Positions 36,272-45,726 of a stretch of DNA of 64,000 nucleotides are shown one piece after another; the stretch's first letter is position 1; each line of letters begins with the position of its first letter. This stretch comes from Legionella cardiaca. GTDB lineage: Bacteria > Pseudomonadota > Gammaproteobacteria > Legionellales > Legionellaceae. The DNA is taken from the NCBI RefSeq assembly GCF_029026145.1, contig NZ_CP119078.1, positions 1,735,036 through 1,799,035 of the forward strand, given 5' to 3'. The notes under the pieces are model-generated. The model made no database searches, was not told the DNA's origin, and worked only from the letters and a program-made list of their open reading frames with translations. Made by a program: the position numbers and the translations under genes.

Positions 36272-39200
36272 TTATTTTTCGCCACCAATAATTCTAATAA
36301 CTTCATTGGCAATGAGTTCACGAAAAGCAGGCTTCAGATTGGCAGAGATAACTAGAGCCGGGGTATTTTGTTCTAAATTCAGAAAACAAGCATCAAATAA
36401 ATTATTTATTTTTAATAAATCGTATTGATAATTTTTTATATTCTTTACTTTAAATCCAAAGAACTCAGCCTCATTTCCTTGATTAAAATTGTCCAAAAAA
36501 CTACTTTGAACATTAACATTAATAAGAAAATTATTCCCTTTAGACGCGTTAAGGCGTCCACAGAGATTAAGAATTTGCGGATTTAACTTGGATGCAGGAT
36601 ATAGGGTTGTATATAACCAAACAAAAAATTTAATGAAATATTCTCGAACCCTTTTTTGCTGACGAAACGTACCTATATTCGCAAGTTTTACTAAATTTGA
36701 ACACCCCTGATAGAGGGATGTTTTTACTAAAGACTCATGAACTTGTTGAGACAGTAATGCCAACGTAGTCTGTTGATTCGGCATTACCTTAATAGGCTCC
36801 AATCTAAGAAAACAACCTACAATGTTATCGTATTCTGTCAATTCGCGCGTTGATTTCACACGATTAATGCAAATAGGTGAGTTATTTTGTTGAGAATTCT
36901 GTCCACAATTAGACAATGCCCTTATAAGGGCTGCACATAAGCCATCAAGTATGCTGATATGGTTCTTAGCACAAAATGATTGAAACTGATTTAACGTTTC
37001 TTTCGGTATTTCTGTATAGGTTGAATAAGCAAATTGTTTCGTATTTTCTACAATGTATTCTGGCGAAAAACTAAATAAAGAAGCATCTTTGAGATAATTT
37101 TCCCAGAAAGCCATATCGCGATTTAAATATTCCTGAACATGATATTGCTCTGCCAATAAATAATCTCTGTAACTCGTCCTTTCTTTTATTTTGCTCTTTA
37201 CTTCTTTTGCAGTTACATAAGATTTGGATAAATCAGACAAAATTATTTCAGGTGAAACCTCATCCGAAATAATATGCGGTACACATAGCTGTAATTCTGT
37301 CTCACTTTTGCTTAGATAAAATACACGAATGATTAGATTGGCTCTGTTTTTTGGCCACGCGTGGTATGTTATTAAGTCTTGAATAGAGTTTTGTAAAGCA
37401 ATTTCTTTTTCCTCTTGCGATAAAGCTTCAAGACTTTTTTCAAAAATTTCGCAGGCAGCCTTTTTTTGTAGATATTGTATAGGACGAAATTTACCCACGC
37501 GATAAGATAATACTTCATGCTTTTGCAAAACAGCCTGCAAAGCAGCGGTTAGCGTTGCTGCATCAAGATGTCCTTCCAGTCGCTTTCTTGCCCAGATATT
37601 TAATTTTTTTGCTTTTGGTTCAAACGTATCAGCCAGCCATAGCAAGAGCTGAAAATCACTTAATGGAAGCTTCGCCTGCTTGTTAAACACCTCGTTAGTA
37701 GCTTTATGCTTTTTAACCGTTTTCTTCGCATTTTTCACTAAAGCAGCCAGGTGAGCAATCGTTGGATTTTTATAAAAATCATTTAATGTGACTTCCTTTC
37801 CCAACCGATAATTGATAGTTGAAATAACTCTTGCAGCAGATAATGAATGCCCTCCTAACTCAAAAAAATCATCATGGAGCCCTATTGGCGTTTTAACCAA
37901 CTCTTTAGACCAAAGCTCTGCAATCTTTTTTTCCAGGATTGTTCGTGGCGGCAAATAAGATTGACTGGCAGTAAATTGAGGTAGCGGCAGGGCTGAGCGA
38001 TCCAGTTTCTCATTGGCATTAAGAGGGAAAGCATCCATTCTGACAAAAGCGGTCGGGATCATATAGTTAGGCAAATATCGCTGCATATATTGGCGAAGCT
38101 CATTATTCTCGATAACCCCCTTGGGGTTTTTAAGAATATAATAGGCAACTAGATTTTTTTCCTTTTGCGGGACATCAAAAGCAACTATCACTCCAGCCTT
38201 TATTGCAGGATGTTTTGTTAAACAATTCTCAATTTCAGCAGGTTCAACCCTAAATCCCCTTATTTTTATTTGATGATCAATTCTGCCTATGCATTCCAAT
38301 TCTCCTGTAGGCAATCGACGGCATAAATCACCAGTTTTATACAATCTGGCATCGACGTCTTCACTAAACGGATCGTTAATAAACGATTGCTCGGTTAATT
38401 TTGGATTATTCAAATACCCTCTGGCGAGACAACTCCCACCGAGATATAACTCACCAATTTCCCCCTCAGCTACGGGTATTCGATTCTCGTTGAGAAGATA
38501 AGATTGAACATGTGGGGCTAGTTCTCCAATAGGAACATTTGCTCCTATGTTATGAATATTTTTACTGTCTATTTTATAGAGGGTAACTGCAACACTGGTT
38601 TCAGTAGGACCGTACTCATTAAATAAGATATGTTTGGGGTAGAGCATTAACCAGGATGTACAATCACTTGCTGATAAATTTTCTCCCGCCAGCATAATTT
38701 TTTGTAAGTGAGGAAGAATAGTGGGTTTATTTTTTACCTCATATAAAAATACCCTGAAGTAACTCGGCGTTAGTTTTATAAAATTAACTTTGTTAGCTTT
38801 TAAATATTTTAAATATTGCCTTGGATCTTTTTTCACCCTGTCCGCACCAATAACAAGGGTCAAACCTAATGCTAAGGGCACTATAGAGGTAGTCAAAGCA
38901 AAATCAAAAGCATGATTAGAAGAAAAGTCGATACGTTCCCGAGGTCGACAATTACAATAATCAGCAAACCACAATGCATAGTCAACTACACCTCGATGTT
39001 CGACCAATACTCCTTTAGGTACACCAGTCGATCCTGATGTGTAAATAACATATGCCAAGTTTCGTGGTGTTACTACTGAAGAAGGGTTATCTACTTTCTG
39101 TTTTAATAGTGCCGGCTCATTATCAAACAATAATGTTTTACCTGGATAGCGAGTAAATTTTTTTTGGAACTCAAGCGTGGTAATAAGAAACTGGGTGTCA

Positions 39201-39502
39201 CCTTCTTTTAAAATAAGCAGTAAGCGCTCTTCTGGATGGGATGGATCTAAGGGAATATAGGCTCCTCCTGCTTTTAAAATGCCCATAATAACAATTAAAA
39301 GCTCAATAGAGCGCTCCATACACAAAGCTACTCGCGTGTCAGCCTTAACACCCATTTCTCGTAAATAATGCGCTAATTGATTCGCTTTTTGATTTAATTG
39401 TTCATAGCTGAGCGAATGCTCTTCAAAAACAGCAGCAGTACTTTTAGGTCTCTTTTCGACCTGTAATTCAAACAACTCGTGTAAGGTTTGTGAGCTTTCC
39501 AT
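36272..39502 (-). CDS. Single-module NRPS (A-T-C)
   Basis: A protein of about 1076 residues. The adenylation domain fills about 5-510 with A3 YTSGSTGVPKG, A5 NEYGPTETS, A7 LYKTGDLCR, A8 QIKIRGFRVEPAEIE and A10 NANEKLDR. A carrier domain follows with Ser553 in DDFFELGGHSLSA (ATG numbering). The C-terminal 460 residues resemble a condensation domain with HIISDE at 743-748 (HxxxD, first His of the usual HHxxxDG replaced by Pro). Aligned by eye to GrsA, the ten pocket residues read D-F-T-K-M-A-E-V-A-K, close to the Asn code D-L-T-K-L-G-E-V-G-K. I use the ATG at 39502; a GTG at 39541 is possible. Preceded by an MMPL exporter. Product unknown. Confidence 0.85.
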   Translation of the reverse strand: MESSQTLHELFELQVEKRPKSTAAVFEEHSLSYEQLNQKANQLAHYLREMGVKADTRVALCMERSIELLIVIMGILKAGGAYIPLDPSHPEERLLLILKEGDTQFLITTLEFQKKFTRYPGKTLLFDNEPALLKQKVDNPSSVVTPRNLAYVIYTSGSTGVPKGVLVEHRGVVDYALWFADYCNCRPRERIDFSSNHAFDFALTTSIVPLALGLTLVIGADRVKKDPRQYLKYLKANKVNFIKLTPSYFRVFLYEVKNKPTILPHLQKIMLAGENLSASDCTSWLMLYPKHILFNEYGPTETSVAVTLYKIDSKNIHNIGANVPIGELAPHVQSYLLNENRIPVAEGEIGELYLGGSCLARGYLNNPKLTEQSFINDPFSEDVDARLYKTGDLCRRLPTGELECIGRIDHQIKIRGFRVEPAEIENCLTKHPAIKAGVIVAFDVPQKEKNLVAYYILKNPKGVIENNELRQYMQRYLPNYMIPTAFVRMDAFPLNANEKLDRSALPLPQFTASQSYLPPRTILEKKIAELWSKELVKTPIGLHDDFFELGGHSLSAARVISTINYRLGKEVTLNDFYKNPTIAHLAALVKNAKKTVKKHKATNEVFNKQAKLPLSDFQLLLWLADTFEPKAKKLNIWARKRLEGHLDAATLTAALQAVLQKHEVLSYRVGKFRPIQYLQKKAACEIFEKSLEALSQEEKEIALQNSIQDLITYHAWPKNRANLIIRVFYLSKSETELQLCVPHIISDEVSPEIILSDLSKSYVTAKEVKSKIKERTSYRDYLLAEQYHVQEYLNRDMAFWENYLKDASLFSFSPEYIVENTKQFAYSTYTEIPKETLNQFQSFCAKNHISILDGLCAALIRALSNCGQNSQQNNSPICINRVKSTRELTEYDNIVGCFLRLEPIKVMPNQQTTLALLSQQVHESLVKTSLYQGCSNLVKLANIGTFRQQKRVREYFIKFFVWLYTTLYPASKLNPQILNLCGRLNASKGNNFLINVNVQSSFLDNFNQGNEAEFFGFKVKNIKNYQYDLLKINNLFDACFLNLEQNTPALVISANLKPAFRELIANEVIRIIGGEK

Positions 39503-39555
39503 CTCAATCTTTATGTTAATCCCTTTTTTATAACCTAACACAATTACATGATTAA

Positions 39556-41778
39556 TTATAATTGCGGGATCAATTTATCTAACCATTTAGGCAAATACCA
39601 ATTCCATTTTTTTAGAAGAGCCATTGTTGAAGGGACTAGCAAGGTACGAATTAAGAATGCATCAACAAAAATAGCCACGGCTATTCCTAGTCCGAAGGCT
39701 TTTACCATAAGCACATCTGCGACCAAAAATGAACCACAAATAAAAATAACAATAAGCGCTGCACTTGTGATAATACGGCTGCTTTTTTCGATACCAAAAA
39801 TAATACTATCGTTGTTATTACCATTTGTCTCATGACATTCTTTTATTCTGGTCAATAAAAAGACTTCATAATCCATCGAAAATCCAAATAAAGCACAAAA
39901 AATGATGACTAACAAGCTAATATCCAGCATTCCCTGCGGTTCAAAATTGAGAAATTCCGATAAATACCCTTCCTGGAATACTAAAACCAATGCCCCATAG
40001 CAAGCGCAAAGACTCAATAAATTCATGATAATTGCTTTAATTGGCAGGAATAACGAGCGGAGTAAAATTAGTAGTATCAGATAAGTAAAAACAATAATCC
40101 ATAGAATGGCAAAAGGAAGAATTCGCGCAATACTTTCCAATACTTCAGTATTAATAACCGGCGTACCAGTTAATTGAATATTCATTCCTGAGGCTGCTTT
40201 GATATTACGTAAGCTCGTAATCAATTCTTTTGTTTCTGGTGAATTAATTCGATATTTGCTCACCACACTCATTACGGTAAAGGAATAGCTGGTGGTTGTT
40301 TCTAAAAATTGCTTAAGGTTACTATCAAAATTTTTGCGCGAACTATATAGCGCATAATATTGTTTTTTATTTAAATCTGAATCCACCGTTACAACGCTAT
40401 TAATTTGGTCAACGGCAGGGTTTTCTTTCAGTCTTTGTGACAAATTATACAAATGAGAAATATTATTTCTCGATAAGATATAACTATGAGGCGTTTGTAC
40501 TACAAGAAGAACTGGTGTTAAGGTTTGAATATTAAATTTTTTAGAAAAAGTATCGAAAAACTGCCTACCCTCTGTATCTTTGGGTAGAATTTTATAATCG
40601 GATACCCCAAATTTTGCCCATAAAAATGGGTACCCGAGCATTAATAGAAAAATAAGAATAGGAAAGAAAAATAACAATGGACGTTTCACAATTTTTACTG
40701 CAAGCCAATGCCAAAAATGAAAACGATTTTTTTTATTTTTTCGCGTAAATTTTATTGGTAATGCGTTTATTCGATATTTAAGTGTGGCAAGAACAGCAGG
40801 TAACAAAACGATCGCGGTTAAAACAGCCACCAACACCGCAATCCCGCCTCCCATTGCCATGGAAAATAATATATTAATAGGAAATAAAAATAACGCGCTA
40901 AGACTGACAAGAACAGCTAGGCCGCTAAAAAAGACGGCTTTTCCCGCCGTTTCCACCGTAATAGCTATGGCCTCCTCGACTGTCACGCCATTATGTAATT
41001 CATCACGAAAACGACTTATGATAAATAAGGAATAATCGAGGCACAGACAAAGCCCTAACAGTAAAGCAATATTTAATGTAAAAATTGACAGTGTATACAC
41101 ATGTCCTAAAAAATAGAGCATGGTTAAAATAATTAATGCCCCTCCTCCCCCTAAAATAATTGGCAATAAAGCTGCAACCAGAGAGCCAAAAACGAGAATT
41201 AAAGTGATGATTGCTACTGGCGTCGCAACAAAATCGGCGTGATAAAGATCTTTTTGCGTTTGCTTATTAACTCCTTTTACAAAAATGGATTGACCTCCAA
41301 GTTCCACAGTCATATTGGTTGGTTTCTTTATTGCATTTTCAAACTTTTTTAAAAGACTATCCGTGAGAGGTTCACTACTTTTAACAATAACAACGACATA
41401 AGCCGTATGCTTATCTTTTGAAATTTGTTTTTTATTATTAGCGGGTAAAAGAATTTCATGCTCAATTGGAAAATCTTTTAATTCTTCTAGTGATTGTTTT
41501 ATTTTCTTGGAGAATGAAGGATTTGTAGCTAAAAGCGTAGGACTTTTATAAATAATGAGAAATTTATTCGCATTATTGTATTTTAACTTCTGACTTAAGT
41601 ATTCTTCAGCTTTAGCACTTTTTGAATTTTCATCAACGAAACCAGTCGTCTTAAATGGACTTATAATATGCGGAAGAAACGGAAGCGAGGCAATAATAAT
41701 AAGTATCCAAAATACGATAATAAACCAGCGCAATGGATAAATAAGTTTTCCCAATTTATAAAAAAAATGATTTTGCAT
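39556..41778 (-). CDS. MMPL-family (RND-like) exporter
   Basis: A 740-residue membrane protein with two repeats of about six helices each. The paired motifs CLDYSLFIISRFRDEL and GFSMDYEVFLLTRIKE contain the Asp-Tyr pairs used in proton relay by MmpL/YdfJ proteins. A periplasmic domain sits after helix 1 and after helix 7. MMPL proteins export lipids, lipopeptides and hydrophobic metabolites. It ends 53 bp upstream of the NRPS start on the same strand, suggesting that it carries the NRPS product or its lipid partner outwards. Length is shorter than mycobacterial MmpL and like YdfJ. Confidence 0.9.
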   Translation of the reverse strand: MQNHFFYKLGKLIYPLRWFIIVFWILIIIASLPFLPHIISPFKTTGFVDENSKSAKAEEYLSQKLKYNNANKFLIIYKSPTLLATNPSFSKKIKQSLEELKDFPIEHEILLPANNKKQISKDKHTAYVVVIVKSSEPLTDSLLKKFENAIKKPTNMTVELGGQSIFVKGVNKQTQKDLYHADFVATPVAIITLILVFGSLVAALLPIILGGGGALIILTMLYFLGHVYTLSIFTLNIALLLGLCLCLDYSLFIISRFRDELHNGVTVEEAIAITVETAGKAVFFSGLAVLVSLSALFLFPINILFSMAMGGGIAVLVAVLTAIVLLPAVLATLKYRINALPIKFTRKNKKNRFHFWHWLAVKIVKRPLLFFFPILIFLLMLGYPFLWAKFGVSDYKILPKDTEGRQFFDTFSKKFNIQTLTPVLLVVQTPHSYILSRNNISHLYNLSQRLKENPAVDQINSVVTVDSDLNKKQYYALYSSRKNFDSNLKQFLETTTSYSFTVMSVVSKYRINSPETKELITSLRNIKAASGMNIQLTGTPVINTEVLESIARILPFAILWIIVFTYLILLILLRSLFLPIKAIIMNLLSLCACYGALVLVFQEGYLSEFLNFEPQGMLDISLLVIIFCALFGFSMDYEVFLLTRIKECHETNGNNNDSIIFGIEKSSRIITSAALIVIFICGSFLVADVLMVKAFGLGIAVAIFVDAFLIRTLLVPSTMALLKKWNWYLPKWLDKLIPQL

Positions 41779-42316
41779 CCTAAGTATCCCTAATCATCTA
41801 GTCATGGATTAGACTTCTATTACCTATATCCTTTGGTCAAATTTCATTTTTAATAAAACAATGGTGATTTTTATCCAACTTTCTCACTTAAATGTAGGCC
41901 TAAATAGATAATTTTGCATTAATTTTGATTAGAGTGAATTATTAATAATCTTCCACCAAGGAATCTATCACTACTTTAAAGACTGTGCCACTGGGAGGAG
42001 ATCCTTCGCTTCGCTCGGGATGACGTGAGGAGGTTTCAGTACTTGAACCCAATGAGAAATATTGATTGCAGACGCTATCACGCGACTCGAGCCATACCAT
42101 GTCACTCGAGTCACAACACGCCATACTTAGCAATCTCCCGTCATCCCGAGCGTAGCGAGGGATCTCCTGACTTGTGAGGTTGATTTGAATTGAATGAAAG
42201 GATACTATCTCTCTCGTTAATCATATTAGCTATTAATGCATTTATAGGTAGGAAAACTGCCATTCTGAGCGTAGCTAATTTTTCCCTATGAGCATATTTA
42301 TCATTCAAGGATCAGA
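41779..42316. other. Repeat-bearing intergenic region
   Basis: This 538-bp gap lies between the divergent MMPL gene and the sterol reductase gene. Its main content is the pair of inverted repeats at 41962-42170. A minus-strand open frame through it (41942-42133) is explained by the repeats, not by a gene. The rest is A+T-rich with no recognised RNA. Confidence 0.75.
41962..42170. repeat. Head-to-head copies of dispersed repeat arms
   Basis: The arm AGGAGATCCTTCGC...GGGATGACG at 41996-42025 has a near-perfect reverse complement CGTCATCCCGAGCG...GGATCTCCTGA at 42139-42170, 113 bp apart. The left arm is preceded by ATCACTACTTTAAAGACTGTG, also seen in the eroded copy near 29665. The same arms make the long inverted repeat at 19981-20082. 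Confidence 0.7.
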
Positions 42317-43609
42317 ATGAAATCCATTCGAAATACGCTGGGACCACTTTTTTTAATTGTATGTTGCCCACCTTTTGCCATTTTAATGTGGTATACGAAT
42401 ACCGCTTTGGATGGTTCTCTGAGTATGCTTTGGCAATTAATGAGCCAGGAAGGTTTCTTTCACACGCTCTATGTTATCTGGCAACCTGTCTTTTTCGGTT
42501 CAAAGACAGCCTGGATAATCATTTTTACTTTTATAGTCTTTGAATTTTTCCTGGTAAAAATATTAAAAGGAAAAACCTTCTATGGGCCAATAACCGCTAA
42601 AGGCAATGTGCCAGTCTATAAAGCGAACGGAATAAGCGCTTTTCTGCTTACAATTCTTATATTTTGCCTTTGTAGCTTCTATTTGCATCTATTTCCAGCA
42701 ACAATTATTTATGACAATTTTGGTGCCATTCTCGGCGCTTTAAATTGTTTTAGCTTGATTCTATGTGTTCTATTTTACATAAAGGGACGTTTTTACCCCT
42801 CCTCCACAGATTCAGGCATTACACAAAATTTTATTTTTGATTATTACTGGGGAACTGAGCTTTACCCCACTTTTTGGCAAGTCAACCTCAAAATGTTTAT
42901 AAATTGCCGATTAGGCATGATGAGTTGGGGATTAATTTTACTTTCTTATGCAGCTAAACAACATGCCTTATTGGGTATAAGCAATGCCATGCTAGTTGCT
43001 GTGGCCTTACAATTTATCTATATAACCAAATTTTTTATCTGGGAGACAGGATATTTGGGTTCTCTGGATATTATGCATGATAGAGCGGGTTTTTATATTT
43101 GCTGGGGTTGTCTTGTGTGGGTACCTTGTATCTATACTTCCCCCACAATGTATTTGGTTCTACATCCGCATCAATTGAGTACTTGGCTTGCCATCACTAT
43201 TTTTATTGCCGGTACGGTAAGTATTGCCATTAATTATCTGGCAGACAGACAAAGACAATTAGTTCGAGCTACCTCAGGAAACTGCAAAATCTGGGGGAAA
43301 AAACCTCGTCTTACCCTGGCAAACTATCACACTGACTCTGGCGAACCAAAGCAAAATATTCTGTTAAGCTCTGGTTGGTGGGGAATCTCGCGTCATTTCC
43401 ACTATCTTCCTGAAATTGCAGCTGCCTTTTTCTGGTCTGTTCCAGCATTATTCAACCATTTCTCGCCTTATTTTTATGTCTGCTTTTTATCTATTTTACT
43501 CTTGGATCGCGCGTTTCGGGATGATGAGAGATGTTCTAAGAAATACGGCATCTACTGGGAAACTTATTGCAATTTAGTTCCCTATAAAATCATACCTTAT
43601 GTGCTTTAA
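42317..43609 (+). CDS. Sterol reductase-like protein (ERG4/ERG24/DHCR7 family)
   Basis: A 430-residue polytopic membrane protein with about eight to ten helices. The family C-terminal signature LLSSGWWGISRHFHYLPE and the terminal RAFRDDERCSKKYGIYWETY are those of eukaryotic sterol C14 and 7-dehydrocholesterol reductases, and DHCR7 matches best by eye. The FWQVNLKMFINCRLGMMSWG segment is also typical. The enzymes reduce sterol double bonds with NADPH. Bacteria rarely make sterols, but Coxiella and Legionella carry such genes, probably to modify host sterols. AAGGA ribosome binding site 6 nt upstream. Horizontal acquisition is inferred. Confidence 0.88.
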   Translation: MKSIRNTLGPLFLIVCCPPFAILMWYTNTALDGSLSMLWQLMSQEGFFHTLYVIWQPVFFGSKTAWIIIFTFIVFEFFLVKILKGKTFYGPITAKGNVPVYKANGISAFLLTILIFCLCSFYLHLFPATIIYDNFGAILGALNCFSLILCVLFYIKGRFYPSSTDSGITQNFIFDYYWGTELYPTFWQVNLKMFINCRLGMMSWGLILLSYAAKQHALLGISNAMLVAVALQFIYITKFFIWETGYLGSLDIMHDRAGFYICWGCLVWVPCIYTSPTMYLVLHPHQLSTWLAITIFIAGTVSIAINYLADRQRQLVRATSGNCKIWGKKPRLTLANYHTDSGEPKQNILLSSGWWGISRHFHYLPEIAAAFFWSVPALFNHFSPYFYVCFLSILLLDRAFRDDERCSKKYGIYWETYCNLVPYKIIPYVL

Positions 43610-43697
43610 TAAGTAGTATCTTTGTGGGGATAACATTGATTACCCCCTATAAAGAGAACAACAATTACACAATAAATAAAAAAAAAAACCTACTATA

Positions 43698-43726
43698 TTG
43701 ATAATTGATCAAACATTCACTACAAT
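43698..43726 (+). promoter_or_regulatory. Sigma-70-like promoter with TGATCA motif
   Basis: TTGATA (43698-43703) and TACAAT (43721-43726) with a 17-bp spacer make a good sigma-70 promoter for the gene starting at 43759. The spacer holds TGATCAAACATT (43706-43717), which also occurs at 51288-51299 upstream of another candidate effector gene. Confidence 0.55.
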
Positions 43727-43758
43727 GGCGCCACATTAAGCAGTATAGGTAAGACATC

Positions 43759-45270
43759 ATGCGCCAAGTGAATAATGTGATTTATAATCAGGCAAACCTT
43801 AACTCATGGAATGACGAACTACCTAATCTCAAAAGCCAAATTCAATCAAGCTCTCATTTTATCGGCGAAACAAAAAAAGTATTAATACCCCTAAACAGCC
43901 AATTACAAGTCCTCAATTCAAATATAAGCAGTCTTCGTTTAAGAATTAATCTTGCAGAAATTGAACTTTCTCGCCATCAGCACCACCACCATGGACATAA
44001 CCACCATGGCCACTCACATGGCATTATTGATGGTGTGGTCGATACGGTTGCAACTCTGAATTTAATCCAAATGAGAGGCGAGTTAAGTACATTACTTTCA
44101 CAGCAAAGTGGTTTGGAAAGAGAAATACAAGACCACATTAATCAAATCCAACGAGCTGAAGACGTAATCGAAAAATGCCGAAAGCGTATTGAATGGATTG
44201 ACAAGCATATCCAGAAAGGGCAGCAATTTTTGCAAACACTTAATAATAATCCAAGTCAGTTAACAACCCATCTGCAGCAAAAGCTTGTAGCAAATTTTAA
44301 AAATTATGATTTTTATCATCCAGCTGGCGTTAGCCCTCAAGTTCGCTTCTGTCTTTTAAATCTCCAAGAGAAATTTAATGAGTTGTTTACATTACCAGTG
44401 CCCGCAACATTATATCCACTGACCCAGGTGTCTTATCCCTATATTCAAACCTACCTCACCCAAACAACTTCTCATATCAATTATCTTCGCTTCTGCGGCT
44501 TCCTTTGGGAAATGCACCACAGAGTAGCAAATGAGGGAATCGATGAGGATTTTAACAATATACTTGTTGACCTTCTCAATGAAACACATATTCCTGAAAA
44601 TGGTGATTTACCTGATCATATGGCAACAGGAAAAACAGCAAATATCTATTACCAGGAAATTAAACCGACCTCCTCTTATTTACAGGATTTAACTAACGAA
44701 CAATTAATAGACTACGAATCTAAAATTTTTGAAGCACAACTTTCATGGCTTAAGCCATACTTAAAGAGAGAAAATCCACTACAAGTTCATATCGCCAATG
44801 CTGTTGCTTTAATTGAAACAGAGATTAAAGAAAAGCAGCAAAAAAATGAACCTGTCGATTATCATTTTTATATTCATGCGGTGCGTGATTTTAATAAAAT
44901 TACACGGGAAGTCCCTGATAGTGAAGTTATTACTCACTTGAATTTGCTTGCAGAACATGCTTCAGGCTCCCCATCGTTAGGTAAAAAAATTGGAGGAGTC
45001 TTGCTTACTATCGGAGGACTAGCTCTTATTGTTGCAAGCATCGCTGGATTATGTGCTACTTTTGGTGGAAGTATTGCTGGCATAACATTGGGTCTCACTA
45101 TCTTGCAGGCCAGCGCGCTTACACTAACGGCTATTGGCGGCAGCGCACTGACCTTTTTTGGTGTAAAAACGGTACAAAATGGTATGCAAAGGGGCTTATC
45201 AAAAGAGTTGCAGCATATTCATGGCGATTGTCAAAGTCTATACAGCCCTTCTCAACCTAATTATGGATAA
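43759..45270 (+). CDS. Coiled-coil protein with His-rich segment, candidate effector
   Basis: A 503-residue protein. Residues 15-70 and 95-160 form long amphipathic helices predicted as coiled coils (for example SNISSLRLRINLAEIELS and LSQQSGLEREIQDHINQI). Between them, at 73-88, lies a His/Gly-rich stretch with ten His in 16 residues, a likely metal-binding spot. The middle (200-400) is helical with no named domain. Residues 411-475 are strongly hydrophobic, probably a two-helix membrane hairpin. There is no signal peptide. A good promoter and an AGGT ribosome binding site precede it. Features fit many Dot/Icm effectors; none is recognised by name. Confidence 0.6.
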   Translation: MRQVNNVIYNQANLNSWNDELPNLKSQIQSSSHFIGETKKVLIPLNSQLQVLNSNISSLRLRINLAEIELSRHQHHHHGHNHHGHSHGIIDGVVDTVATLNLIQMRGELSTLLSQQSGLEREIQDHINQIQRAEDVIEKCRKRIEWIDKHIQKGQQFLQTLNNNPSQLTTHLQQKLVANFKNYDFYHPAGVSPQVRFCLLNLQEKFNELFTLPVPATLYPLTQVSYPYIQTYLTQTTSHINYLRFCGFLWEMHHRVANEGIDEDFNNILVDLLNETHIPENGDLPDHMATGKTANIYYQEIKPTSSYLQDLTNEQLIDYESKIFEAQLSWLKPYLKRENPLQVHIANAVALIETEIKEKQQKNEPVDYHFYIHAVRDFNKITREVPDSEVITHLNLLAEHASGSPSLGKKIGGVLLTIGGLALIVASIAGLCATFGGSIAGITLGLTILQASALTLTAIGGSALTFFGVKTVQNGMQRGLSKELQHIHGDCQSLYSPSQPNYG

Positions 45271-45394
45271 GTGGGCTACAATAATCACTTATACACTACC
45301 TAATTGATTATTTACTAAAAAGACTAAAGTCGAGATATACTAATAGTAGGGTGTCTTAAATTTAAGACTAAAGAATTTAATATGGAGTAAAAGC

Positions 45395-45706
45395 ATGAAC
45401 GACTTTAAATCTAAGCTTCCTGATTTTAAGGAAATTACATCAATAGCAACTAAGCTCTTTAAAGACGTTAAGCAAAGTGTTTCAGAAATTATTGATGATT
45501 ATAAGAAAAAGCGTGAACAGGCTGAAAAAGAAGAGGTAGTCAGTTCTCAAGCGAAAACTGCTAAAAAAGAAGAGGAAGTGATTGTAGCAACTAAAAGCAA
45601 AACTGGTGAGGAAGAGGTTGCGACAGTTGCCACTGCTAAAAAAAGCAAACCAGTCAAACCTCAAGTAGAGGGTGCTGAAACAAAAGAACCAGGAAAACCT
45701 GAATAA
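45395..45706 (+). CDS. Small Lys/Glu/Ala-rich protein
   Basis: A 103-residue highly charged protein. The first 45 residues are a single amphipathic helix (FKEITSIATKLFKDVKQSV...), and the rest is low-complexity Lys/Glu/Ala/Val/Pro sequence (KKEEEVIVATKSK, EEEVATVATAKKSKPVKPQ). A TGGAGTAAAAGC leader gives a GGAG ribosome binding site 7 nt before ATG. It may be a disordered or DNA/envelope-associated protein. The family is not recognised. It is convergent with fleQ, with a 20-bp gap. Confidence 0.6.
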   Translation: MNDFKSKLPDFKEITSIATKLFKDVKQSVSEIIDDYKKKREQAEKEEVVSSQAKTAKKEEEVIVATKSKTGEEEVATVATAKKSKPVKPQVEGAETKEPGKPE

Positions 45707-45726
45707 TCCACCTCTTTTATATAAAA

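Noticed and set aside
29815-39541. One large biosynthetic gene cluster
   Set aside because: The genes between the oxygenase and the NRPS (cellulase, regulator, porin) are on mixed strands with terminators, so only MMPL and NRPS form a unit.
41942-42133. Minus-strand open frame of 63 codons in the repeat block
   Set aside because: Its sequence is the inverted repeat arms; it reflects the repeat and not a gene.
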